This document shows, in pieces, positions 7,963 to 17,037 of a stretch of DNA of 17,059 nt (its first letter is position 1; each line of letters begins with the position of its first letter). The position numbers were made by a program, and so were the translations under genes. The DNA is from JABFRJ01 sp964389095 (GTDB lineage: Bacteria; Pseudomonadota; Alphaproteobacteria; Rhizobiales; Hyphomicrobiaceae). Location: positions 1 to 17,059 of the forward strand of contig CAYMEB010000092.1 in the NCBI GenBank assembly GCA_964389095.1, given 5' to 3'. The notes under the pieces are model-generated. The model was not told the DNA's origin. It searched no databases and worked only from the letters and a program-made list of their open reading frames with translations.

Positions 7963-8628
7963 TCACAGCCAGACGGAAATGGCGTCCAGCGACTTCTTCT
8001 CGATCGCCGGCACCTTGCAGCCCTCGGCCGGATAGCCCACCACGAGCAGGATGTAGGCCTTCTCGCTCTCCGGCCTGCCGCAGATCTCGTTGAGGAACCC
8101 CATCGGGCTCGGCGTGTGCGTCAACGTCGCGAGACCGGCGCTGTGCAGGCTGGCGATCAGGAAACCCGACGCGATGCCGACCGATTCGGGCACGTAGTAG
8201 TGCTTCACTTTCTCGCCGCCCGGCCCGTTGCCCCATCGCTGGCCGAAGATCGCGATCAGCCACGGCGCCGTTTCGAGGAACGGCTTCTGCCAATCGGTTC
8301 CCAGATGCGACAGCGCATCCAGCCATTCCTCTCCGGCCCGGCCCCCGTAGAACGCCTTTTCCTCCTCCTCGGCCGCGCCCCGGATCCGCCGCTTGATCTC
8401 ACGATCACCGATGCACGCGAACGTCCAAGGCTGCTGATTCGCCCCGGAAGGAGCGGTCCCGCCAGTGGCGACGGCGTTTTCGATCAGGATACGGGGCACC
8501 GGCCGATCGGAAAAGTCGCGTACGGTCCGCCGCCGCCTCATCAGGCCCAGAAATTCGGTGGACCGTCGCGCCATCTCGTCGGCCGGCAGTTCCCGAAAAG
8601 CCAAGTCGTGGTATCTGACCTCACTCAT
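7963..8628 (-). CDS. Iodotyrosine deiodinase-like flavoprotein (nitroreductase superfamily)
   Basis: A 221-residue FMN protein of the nitroreductase fold, soluble and with no signal peptide. Arg-rich RRRRTVRDFS (31-40) and TAPSGANQQPWTF (58-70) form the FMN-binding start. YYVPESVGIASG and the C-terminal VGYP region complete the fold. The protein resembles mammalian iodotyrosine deiodinase (IYD) more than NfsB or BluB. The three lid residues by which IYD grips the halotyrosine zwitterion are present at the same spacing: E90, Y94 and K115, against human E157, Y161 and K182. This predicts reductive dehalogenation of a halogenated tyrosine or related phenol; nitroreduction remains possible. The ATG at 8628 is supported by GGGAGG (8642-8647), 13 bases away, a little far. 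It heads the minus-strand run that includes the aromatic monooxygenase and epoxide hydrolase, and is divergent from glmM. Confidence 0.88.
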   Translation of the reverse strand: MSEVRYHDLAFRELPADEMARRSTEFLGLMRRRRTVRDFSDRPVPRILIENAVATGGTAPSGANQQPWTFACIGDREIKRRIRGAAEEEEKAFYGGRAGEEWLDALSHLGTDWQKPFLETAPWLIAIFGQRWGNGPGGEKVKHYYVPESVGIASGFLIASLHSAGLATLTHTPSPMGFLNEICGRPESEKAYILLVVGYPAEGCKVPAIEKKSLDAISVWL

Positions 8629-8680
8629 GAGTTGCCGGACGCCTCCCGATCTTCCTAATCTGCGCCGCGCCGGCGGTCGC

Positions 8681-8700
8681 GGCCGGCTCGGGAGCCGGCC
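8681..8700. other. Perfect GC hairpin in the divergent region between the deiodinase-like gene and glmM
   Basis: GGCCGGCT (8681-8688) and AGCCGGCC (8693-8700) pair perfectly around CGGG. It lies about 100 bases upstream of glmM and 52 bases upstream of the leftward gene. It could therefore sit in the leader of either transcript or act as an operator. The 173-base gap holds no convincing promoter hexamers. Confidence 0.3.
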
Positions 8701-8789
8701 CCGTCCTGCGTTCGCGGCTGGGCTCGGGCACGACACTGCCACGATTGGCTGCTCGCCTCCAGGCGGACAGCAACCAAAGACGACATTGT

Positions 8790-8793
8790 GAGG
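8790..8793 (+). promoter_or_regulatory. Ribosome binding site deciding the glmM start
   Basis: GAGG lies 8 bases before the ATG at 8802. The frame is open upstream to 8745, but the homologous protein begins at ARRYFGTDGIRG, so the ATG at 8802 is the start. Confidence 0.6.
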
Positions 8794-8801
8794 CGCACCC
8801 T

Positions 8802-10157
<1,356 letters not shown>

Positions 10158-10181
10158 GGACCCGGCGCAAGGCGCTCGCGC

Positions 10182-11123
10182 TCAGTGCATGCGCGGCTTG
10201 ATCAAGAGACTGCGCCGGTCGATCGAGGGAACCGTGACGTCGAACCGCTCGCCCGCCCGGTCGATCGCGAGCGGTACCTCCACGCCCGCAGGCCCGCAGG
10301 CCCAGACGGCACGGAAGAAGTCCGCCGCCCGGGTCACCATCTGGTCTGCGACAGCAACGATCCTGTCGGCGCGCTCGAGACCTGCTGCTGCGGCAGGGCC
10401 CTGGGGCACGGCCATGCTGACCGTTACCGCGCCATCGACGTCCACCGCGTAGAGGCCGAGCCAGGGCCGCGGTGGCTTGTTGGGACGCCCGAAGCGCACC
10501 AGATCGTCCAGGATCGGCGACAGCAGATCGATGGGCACGACCATGTTGATGTCGACCGACTTGCCCTTGCCAGCGCCGTGCTGAACGTTGAGAGAGCCGA
10601 TGCCGCAGACCGCACCGCTGGTATCCAGCAGCGCCGTCCCGCCCCAGTGCGTGTGCGCGGGCGCCGTGAACAAGGCTTCGTCGAGGACGTACTCCCAGTA
10701 GCCGGCGAACTCCTGCTTGGCCACGACGCGCTGAAGGACGGCGTTCGACATGCCACCGCCGCCGGCGAGGATGCAGGATTGACCCACCGCGAGATCGGCC
10801 GACCGCCCGATCGGCAGCGCCGGCACGTTCGGCTTGCCCAGGGCCTGGAGCAGTCCGAAGCCGCTCTCGTAATCGAAGCCGGCCACGTGCGCCTGCATAG
10901 CGCCGCCGCCGGGCAGCGAAAGCCAGACCGTCTCCGCCTCGGTAACGAGGTAGCCGATCGTGAGCACCAGCCCGCTTTCATCCAGCACGACGCCATGACC
11001 GATCCGTTCGGTGCCCAGTGTTTCGGCGGTGAACGCCCCTTCCGGCACGAGGGCTTGGACCTTCAGCACCGATCGCAAGGTCTCGTTCAGGTCGAAGCCG
11101 AAGTGCTTGGGATCGAGCCGCAT
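10182..11123 (-). CDS. HtrA/DegP-like pseudoprotease with PDZ domain, triad lost
   Basis: A 313-residue protein with the outline of an S1C (HtrA/Deg) protease: a trypsin-like double barrel (about 20-205) and a C-terminal PDZ-like domain (about 222-305, including WLGLYAVDV and a GPAAAAGLERADRIVAV block). Alignment by eye to E. coli DegP shows all three triad positions changed. TNNHVV becomes TIGYLV (His to Y58), RSDIAL becomes ESGFGL (Asp to G88), and GNSGG becomes THWGG (Ser to W160). It should not cleave peptide bonds. There is no signal peptide or membrane segment, so it is probably cytosolic, unlike normal HtrA. A scaffold or peptide-binding role is an inference. The ATG at 11123 has GGGGA just upstream. 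The gene lies 171 bases downstream of the aspartoacylase-family gene on the same strand and may share its transcript. Confidence 0.85.
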   Translation of the reverse strand: MRLDPKHFGFDLNETLRSVLKVQALVPEGAFTAETLGTERIGHGVVLDESGLVLTIGYLVTEAETVWLSLPGGGAMQAHVAGFDYESGFGLLQALGKPNVPALPIGRSADLAVGQSCILAGGGGMSNAVLQRVVAKQEFAGYWEYVLDEALFTAPAHTHWGGTALLDTSGAVCGIGSLNVQHGAGKGKSVDINMVVPIDLLSPILDDLVRFGRPNKPPRPWLGLYAVDVDGAVTVSMAVPQGPAAAAGLERADRIVAVADQMVTRAADFFRAVWACGPAGVEVPLAIDRAGERFDVTVPSIDRRSLLIKPRMH

Positions 11124-11294
11124 CGCGTCCCCGGGTGTGTCCGTCCGTCTTGATCCGGGCCAGCGGCTGGATCATGACTTGCCGTGAATTGGATGAGCGG
11201 TATCCTACGCTCCGCGCCCCGCCCGGTCGAGCATCCAGCCCCGGGTTCCGTGCCACTTTCCGCATTCGTGCCGCCGGCTGCGGCTTCACGCCGC

Positions 11295-12350
11295 TCAGAT
11301 GATCTCGTCTTCGTCCATCAGCGGGTCCGCCTCGCGCCCGTCGCGCCTCGCCTCGTCGCGTGGCGGTCGGGCGTGCTCCTCCGACCAGGCGATATGGAAC
11401 AGCGCATCGCCCATGTTCACGATCGGCAGCGTCGTCGACCCGATGATGATGCCGCGGCGCGGGGACCGGATCTCGGTTTGGAGGTCCTCGTAGGGGTTCG
11501 CGACGAAACCGATCACATCGCCTTCGCTCACCGCCGCCCCGATCTTCTTGGTGGCCCGGAACACGCCGCCGTCCGGCGCGCGGACCCATTTCGAGGCATT
11601 GGCGAAGATCGGCGGGCGGTAGTTGGGCGCGAGGGTGTTCGGGTCGACCCCGTCGGGCAATTCCAGCATGCCGGTCCGCAGCATAACGTTGGCGATGCCA
11701 TCCACGCCGGCCTTGATGGCGAACTCGTCGAACCGCAGACCTTCCCCGCCTTCGTAGACCAGCACGTCGACCCCGCTTTCGCGGGCTGCCTTGCGCAACG
11801 AGCCGGCCCGCTCCGGCGCCTCGAGCACGACCTGTACGCCGAACGCCTCGGAGAGTTCCCGGCACCGCGATCGCTTGATGTAGTCCGCCCGGATCTGAGG
11901 CAGGTTCACCCGATGGACAGCGGCGGTGTGCAGATCGATCCCGAATTGGCATCGGCGGACGACTTCGGCCAGAAACAGATTGGCCAGCCGGGCCGCCAGT
12001 GAACCGTTCGCCGAACCCGGAAAAGAGCGGTTGAGGTCGCGCCGGTCTGGCAGGTATCGCGAGCGGCCCAGAAATCCGAAGGCGTTGACGACCGGGACGC
12101 AAAGGAGCGTCCCCGAAATATTCCCGGGCTGCAGGGTGCGCATGACGCGCCGGATGATTTCCACGCCGTTGAGTTCGTCCCCGTGGATCGCCGCCGAGAT
12201 GAACATCGCTGGACCCGGCCGCAGCCCATGCAACACGTGCACGGGCAGCGTGACGGGCGTGTGATTGGACAGCTTCGATACCGGCAGGTCCACGAGCCGG
12301 CGCTCGCCGGGTGGAACTCTGGTACCGCCGATGTCGAATGCCGATCGCAC
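11295..12350 (-). CDS. Succinylglutamate desuccinylase/aspartoacylase family zinc hydrolase
   Basis: A 351-residue M14-type zinc amidohydrolase of the AstE/AspA family, expected to remove an acyl group from an N-acyl amino acid or similar small molecule. Zinc ligands are H56 and E59 in HGDELNG and H141 in DLHTAA. The RDLNRSFPG block (104-112) binds the substrate carboxylate, and E200 in YEGGE is the probable catalytic Glu. A C-terminal beta-barrel region (about 260-330, with RSPRRGIIIG) is typical of the family. An acidic tail, MDEDEII, ends the protein. No arginine succinyltransferase (ast) genes are nearby, so the substrate is unknown. The frame opens at 12416, but the GTG at 12350 is preferred because GGAGGGG (12359-12365) lies 8 bases before it. 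It is divergent from the large sensor kinase. Confidence 0.87.
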   Translation of the reverse strand: MRSAFDIGGTRVPPGERRLVDLPVSKLSNHTPVTLPVHVLHGLRPGPAMFISAAIHGDELNGVEIIRRVMRTLQPGNISGTLLCVPVVNAFGFLGRSRYLPDRRDLNRSFPGSANGSLAARLANLFLAEVVRRCQFGIDLHTAAVHRVNLPQIRADYIKRSRCRELSEAFGVQVVLEAPERAGSLRKAARESGVDVLVYEGGEGLRFDEFAIKAGVDGIANVMLRTGMLELPDGVDPNTLAPNYRPPIFANASKWVRAPDGGVFRATKKIGAAVSEGDVIGFVANPYEDLQTEIRSPRRGIIIGSTTLPIVNMGDALFHIAWSEEHARPPRDEARRDGREADPLMDEDEII

Positions 12351-12358
12351 CCGCTCTG

Positions 12359-12365
12359 CCCCTCC
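12359..12365 (-). promoter_or_regulatory. Strong ribosome binding site that fixes a GTG start
   Basis: On the minus strand GGAGGGG stands 8 bases before the GTG at 12350. The alternative GTG at 12416 has no Shine-Dalgarno sequence, and its extra 22 residues are low-complexity. Confidence 0.6.
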
Positions 12366-12444
12366 AAGACCGCCCGACCCGGTGGCGGACGACCTCTGCC
12401 CGATCGCCCGCGGCACTTCAAGATGCGGCGCATCTCATCATTTC

Positions 12445-12473
12445 GCGCCGCGCGGCGCCGCCGAACCGGCGCC
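12445..12473. other. Overlapping palindrome and hairpin in the divergent region upstream of the sensor kinase
   Basis: GCGCCGCGCGGCGC (12445-12458) is a perfect 14-base palindrome. Overlapping it, GGCGCCG (12454-12460) pairs with CGGCGCC (12467-12473) around a 6-base loop. Just upstream, AGATGC and GCATCT flank GGC at 12421-12435. The cluster lies between the aspartoacylase-family start (12350) and the kinase start (12577). It could be an operator or leader structure, or chance in GC-rich DNA. Confidence 0.25.
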
Positions 12474-12564
12474 TCAGTGCCAACAAATCGTAAAGCGCCC
12501 ATTGGCTCAATGTTAGTCAACCCTGGGTAGGATCGATCCCCACGTAGACGTTCTGTTCATTCGT

Positions 12565-12569
12565 GGGGG
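12565..12569 (+). promoter_or_regulatory. Weak ribosome binding site before the TTG start of the sensor kinase
   Basis: GGGGG lies 7 bases before the TTG at 12577. No ATG or GTG is available in frame between the nearest upstream codons and the first membrane helix. The next in-frame ATG (residue 57) would remove both membrane helices. Confidence 0.35.
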
Positions 12570-12576
12570 CCCGGCC

Positions 12577-15500
12577 TTGGTCAAGTCGATCGTATTGCGG
12601 TCTCTGCCCGGCTGGGCCAACGCGCCCCTGGCCGGTCTGTTGGCTGTGCTCGCCCTCGCCGCGGTCGCAGCCTCGCTCACCGATCCGGCCTTGCTCGCCG
12701 TGGCCGCGCTCGTCGGCTTGGCGGTCCTGGCCGCAGGAACCGGCATGGCGGACTTCGGTCGATCTGCCACGGCCCAGCGGGAGGGTACGGACGGTGCGCA
12801 GATCGCGGGCATCCTCCAGCTCCAGCAGCGCGCTCTGACCAGCATCATGAAGCTCCCCTCGTTCCGGGAGGGAAGTCTCGAGGATGCGGTTCGCGACATC
12901 ATCGAGATCACCGCGTATGCGATGGACGTCGACCGTGTCGGGCTGTGCCTCACAACCGAGGATCCGGCCGTCTACGAGATCATATCCGTTTTCGACCGTC
13001 GCAGCGGCAACTTTCAATCCAGATCGGCCATCGCAATCGACTGCCTGCTGCCGTTGAGCAGGACGGTGCGCTACCACGAGATCAATACCGTCCCCGACGT
13101 GAAGACCTTGCGCGGAGCCCTGCCCGGGCTCCTCGACTACACGGCCAGACACGGCATACGCGCCCTGATGGATGTGCCCATCCTCGTCGACGGGAGCTGC
13201 GTGGGCATCCTGTGTGCCCGCCGCTGCGACGGCCCCCATCAATGGACCGATGACCAGCGCGTTTTCGGCGCCGCCGTCGCGAGCCTGACGGCGTTGGCCA
13301 TCCAGCGCATCGAACGGCGCAAGATCGAGGACCGCGCCAACGTGGCCGCGTGCGAGCTATCGCGTCAGCAGACCGTGATCGATCGGCTGATGCGCGAGGA
13401 TCGCGGCTTGCCGGCCTCCTTCGACGGGCGGCTGAAGGACGTTACGCGCGCGATGGTCGAGGATGCCGGCTTCGATCGGTCCGCGATCCATATCGTCGAC
13501 ACCTCGACCGGTGCGATCGCCTATTCGGAGACCTACGACAGGCGCGCCCGGCACAGACCGCTCGTGCCGGATGCGCGGGAAAGCGATCTTTTCGGTCTCC
13601 TAGCGATCCTGCGTAATGGAGCGATCCACGCCACCGACGTGAGCGCCGACCCCAGGCTCGCCGGCATCAACGCCGCGTACTTCGCTCCTCTCGGCACCGG
13701 TGCGGCGATCATCAGTCCTGTCATTGTCAGGGGCGTCGTGTCCGGGTTCGTGTGCTGCGAACGCGACGCGACGCTGGTGAGCTGGAGCAGCGCGCGCATG
13801 CTGTTCGTATCGAGCATCGCCGGCATTACGGCCTCGATCGTGGAGCGCGAACAACGCGAAGCCATCGAGCGGCGCCTCAAGGAGACGGGCAAGAAACTGT
13901 CGCGCCAGCATGCCGTCGTAAACGAGTTGCTGCGCTCCGACGAGATCCGAAGCGACGAACTCGCCCATTCGATGCGGGCTTTGTCCCGCGCCCTGGCGGT
14001 CGAGGCCGGCATCGATCGCGTGGCGATCACGGTTCTGGAGCCCTCGGGGGCCAAAGTCTGTTACAGCGAGGCCTATGTGGCCACGGCTGGACGGCACGAG
14101 AAATCCTTCATGCCGTCGCAGTTTGTGCCTTCGAGCATGGTGCGCGCCACGATTCCCCAGCAGGTCATCGTGGCCGACAACGCCACCGTGTCACCCCACA
14201 CCGAGCACATGTACGACAGCCTCCTGCGGCCGCTCGACGTGCGATCGTTCATGCAGGTGCCGATCGAGGCGGAGGGAAGCGTCGTCGGCATCATCAATGC
14301 GTCGATCTGCGGACGCCAGATCCGCTGGTCGATCGAGCAACGGTTGTTCGTCGTCGCGATCTCGAACATCGCGGCTCTGGTCATCGAGCGGGAGCGCCGT
14401 CAGAGATTGGAGGCAGCCGCCGCCGCCACCGCTGAATGTCTGGCGAAGCATCAGACTGCGATTTCCGCGCTGATCCGCGATCGTGATCTGCGCCATGGCA
14501 CGTTGCCCCAGGCTTGGAGCGGCCTGGCGCGCGTGAGCGTGGAGATGCTGGGTGTGGATCGGGTGATCTTCTGGCATCTTCAGGAGAACGGCGACGTCGC
14601 AGAGCCCATCGGTCGCCATGACCAGGCCGGCGCCGCGCGCTTTCCCATCGCTCTCGACCTGAGCCGCCACCCCGACTACCTCGCCGCCGTTCACTCGGGA
14701 GAGGCGATCGCGGTCGTCGACACGGCAAAGCCATCACCGGTCAGCTCGCTGATCGCCGGCGAACTCTCTACCGACGGGATCGGAGCCATGCTCGATCTTC
14801 CCGTCCTCTGCGACGGCGAGATCATCGGCATCGTCAGCGCACAGTGCCGCGCGCCTTTGTCCTCTTGGTCGCAGGAGCAGCGTCTTTTCCTCGGCGCCAT
14901 AGCAAATCTCGCCGCGCTCGGCGTCGAACGCCAGCAGCGCCAGAAGGCTCAGGCCATCGTCGCGGCCCAGGCGGAGAACGCGTCCCGCCAGCTTGCTGCC
15001 TTGACGGACCTGATGCGTCGCCCTGCGATCAGGTCGGGCGATCTCGCGACATCGCTGAGGCAGCTCGCCAAGGCCTTGTGCCTGGAAGTCGGCGGCGATA
15101 GCACGACGGTGGTTCTGCTCGACCAAGCCGGAGAAACGGTCGAGCATCACAACGTCTACCGCGCCGACGTCGACGAATGGGTAGCCGGCGATTTTGTCGG
15201 GGCATCGGCCCGGAGCACCGCGCAGTGCCTGTTCGATGCGGACGGTTTCGAGACCGCGGAAGGCGTGGACGGCGACGCGGCCCGCGCGGATGAGAATTGT
15301 GCCGGGGACGGGACATCTGCGGCGATACGCGTTCCCGTGATGGTCGAAGGCCGGTGCGGTGGCGTGATCGAAGTGGCCCCGATTGGCCGCCGGATCGTCT
15401 GGCTGCCCGAGCAGAAGCTCGTCGCGATCGGCGTTGCCCAGCTCGTGGCGCTGGTGGTGGAGCGCGCCAGGCGCGTCAAGGTCGAGGACTCGTTGCGGCT

Positions 15501-17037
15501 CGCTTCCATTGCAGCGGAGCAGGCCAGCCGCGCCAAGAGCCAGTTTCTCGCCAACATGAGTCACGAGATCCGCACGCCCATGGGCGGTATCATCGGCATG
15601 GCGGAAAATCTTCTGGATACAGGTCTCGATGCGCGCCAGAAGCGCCTGGCCGGGATCATCCTCGATTCCGGCAAGTCGCTCCTCGGCCTGATCAACGACA
15701 TCCTCGACCTTTCCCGTATCGAAGCCGGCAAGATCGCACTCGATAGCGAGGCCTTCGACGTCGCGACTTGCTTCAGCCGGATCGGCGCGTTGTTCGAGGA
15801 CGATGCGCGCCGTCGCTCGCTCGGTTTCACCATCGAGATCGCGCCCGACGTGCCCGAACGCCTCGTCGGAGACGAGAACAGGCTCCGCCAGGTACTGATC
15901 AATCTGGTCGGCAATGCTCTGAAATTCACGCCTGCTGGCCGGGTCTGCGTCGTCGTCCGCCGCATCGGAGAGGGCGCGCGCAAGCCGGTCATCGAGATCG
16001 TGGTGCGCGACACCGGGATCGGCATCGACAAAGAGAGCGTCGGCCGCCTGTTCGATACCTTCACTCAGGCGGACAACTCCATCTCGCGGCGGTTCGGCGG
16101 TACCGGGCTCGGCCTCGCGATCTCCCGTCATCTCGTCTGCCTGATGGGCGGCAGCATCGGCATCGAGAGCGAGCCGGGAGTCAGCACCGCTGTCACTGTC
16201 CAGGTGCCGCTCACGCCTGCGTTCGAGGCTGCCGCTCCGGCGCGCTATCTGCCGGCTAGCGAGCCCAGGCAGACTCCGGCTCGCTGGGAAGGCAGAACCG
16301 TCCTCCTGGTCGAGGACAACGCCGTCAACGAAGCTGTCGCCGTCGAGCATCTGGCGAGCTTCGGCTGTAAAGTCGTTGTCGCCCGCGACGGCAAGAGCGC
16401 GATCAAGGCCGCCGGCGAGCGCCGCCATGACGTGATCCTGATGGATTGCCAGATGCCGGGCATGGACGGACTGACCGCCACGCGCGCGATCCGCTCCAGC
16501 GAAGCCGTCGACGGGCAGACGCCCGTTCCCGTCATCGCCGTCACCGCCTCTGCATTCTCGGAGGATCGCATCGCTGCGCGCGACGCAGGCTGCGACGGCT
16601 TCCTGTCGAAACCGTATACGCGGACCGAACTCGCCGCCGTGCTCAACCTAGCGTTCGCCGGCCGCCCCAAGATCTCTGCGGCATCGGTCCCAGCGTCGCG
16701 GCCGGCGGCGAAGAAGCCGCGAAAGCCACGGTCGTCGACCACGGCGAATGCGCGCAAAGCGCGCGCCAAGCCGATCGAATCCGCCGCTGTCCAGGTCGAA
16801 ACCGTGACCGTATCGCCAGCCACGGCCGCGGTCGCAGCCGTTGCCCCCGCGGCGGCGATCGAGACTCCGGTCCGGCCGGACATCGACGCCAAGGTGTTCG
16901 ATGGCTTGCGGACGTCGAGCCCGCGGCTGTTCGAACGGCTGCTGCGTGTCTACCTGGAGCACTCGCCCGCGACGGTGAAAAGCCTCATGGACGCGACGGC
17001 CGCCAAGAGCTATCGCCAAATCTTGGTGACGGCCTGA
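12577..17037 (+). CDS. Membrane-anchored hybrid histidine kinase: five GAF-like repeats, HisKA, HATPase, receiver, truncated Hpt
   Basis: A 1486-residue sensor kinase. Two membrane helices (about 17-34 and 38-54) with a very short loop put nearly all of it in the cytoplasm. Five GAF-like units follow (about 80-260, 261-440, 441-621, 622-801, 802-970). Each starts with a helical linker (SRQ-type) and ends with a VP-x-G-x-G-W-EQ-ER block, its Trp at 223, 403, 584, 764 and 942. HisKA has H996 in MSHEIRTP. HATPase shows N1113 in the N box, DTGIGID (1145-1151) and GGTGLGL (1174-1180). The receiver has E1246/D1247, phospho-acceptor D1290, T1323 and K1345. A Lys/Arg/Ala/Pro linker (about 1370-1430) leads to an Hpt start (about 1434-1486) that stops at the expected His. 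The start is a TTG with GGGGG (12565-12569) upstream and is uncertain. Ligand unknown. No response-regulator partner is in view. Confidence 0.92.
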   Translation: MVKSIVLRSLPGWANAPLAGLLAVLALAAVAASLTDPALLAVAALVGLAVLAAGTGMADFGRSATAQREGTDGAQIAGILQLQQRALTSIMKLPSFREGSLEDAVRDIIEITAYAMDVDRVGLCLTTEDPAVYEIISVFDRRSGNFQSRSAIAIDCLLPLSRTVRYHEINTVPDVKTLRGALPGLLDYTARHGIRALMDVPILVDGSCVGILCARRCDGPHQWTDDQRVFGAAVASLTALAIQRIERRKIEDRANVAACELSRQQTVIDRLMREDRGLPASFDGRLKDVTRAMVEDAGFDRSAIHIVDTSTGAIAYSETYDRRARHRPLVPDARESDLFGLLAILRNGAIHATDVSADPRLAGINAAYFAPLGTGAAIISPVIVRGVVSGFVCCERDATLVSWSSARMLFVSSIAGITASIVEREQREAIERRLKETGKKLSRQHAVVNELLRSDEIRSDELAHSMRALSRALAVEAGIDRVAITVLEPSGAKVCYSEAYVATAGRHEKSFMPSQFVPSSMVRATIPQQVIVADNATVSPHTEHMYDSLLRPLDVRSFMQVPIEAEGSVVGIINASICGRQIRWSIEQRLFVVAISNIAALVIERERRQRLEAAAAATAECLAKHQTAISALIRDRDLRHGTLPQAWSGLARVSVEMLGVDRVIFWHLQENGDVAEPIGRHDQAGAARFPIALDLSRHPDYLAAVHSGEAIAVVDTAKPSPVSSLIAGELSTDGIGAMLDLPVLCDGEIIGIVSAQCRAPLSSWSQEQRLFLGAIANLAALGVERQQRQKAQAIVAAQAENASRQLAALTDLMRRPAIRSGDLATSLRQLAKALCLEVGGDSTTVVLLDQAGETVEHHNVYRADVDEWVAGDFVGASARSTAQCLFDADGFETAEGVDGDAARADENCAGDGTSAAIRVPVMVEGRCGGVIEVAPIGRRIVWLPEQKLVAIGVAQLVALVVERARRVKVEDSLRLASIAAEQASRAKSQFLANMSHEIRTPMGGIIGMAENLLDTGLDARQKRLAGIILDSGKSLLGLINDILDLSRIEAGKIALDSEAFDVATCFSRIGALFEDDARRRSLGFTIEIAPDVPERLVGDENRLRQVLINLVGNALKFTPAGRVCVVVRRIGEGARKPVIEIVVRDTGIGIDKESVGRLFDTFTQADNSISRRFGGTGLGLAISRHLVCLMGGSIGIESEPGVSTAVTVQVPLTPAFEAAAPARYLPASEPRQTPARWEGRTVLLVEDNAVNEAVAVEHLASFGCKVVVARDGKSAIKAAGERRHDVILMDCQMPGMDGLTATRAIRSSEAVDGQTPVPVIAVTASAFSEDRIAARDAGCDGFLSKPYTRTELAAVLNLAFAGRPKISAASVPASRPAAKKPRKPRSSTTANARKARAKPIESAAVQVETVTVSPATAAVAAVAPAAAIETPVRPDIDAKVFDGLRTSSPRLFERLLRVYLEHSPATVKSLMDATAAKSYRQILVTA

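Noticed and set aside
7859..8326. N-terminal extension of the FAD monooxygenase frame (156 codons), which would suggest a fusion
   Set aside because: It lies antiparallel in phase over the deiodinase-like gene in a different frame and is not fold-like; the monooxygenase starts naturally at 7858.
12502..12533. Possible sigma-70 promoter TTGGCT...TAGGAT before the kinase
   Set aside because: The 20-base spacer is too long and the hexamers match poorly.
14734..16428. Long 564-codon open frame antisense to the sensor kinase
   Set aside because: It mirrors a strongly motif-bearing + strand gene in high-GC DNA, has no recognisable domain and no RBS; a shadow frame.
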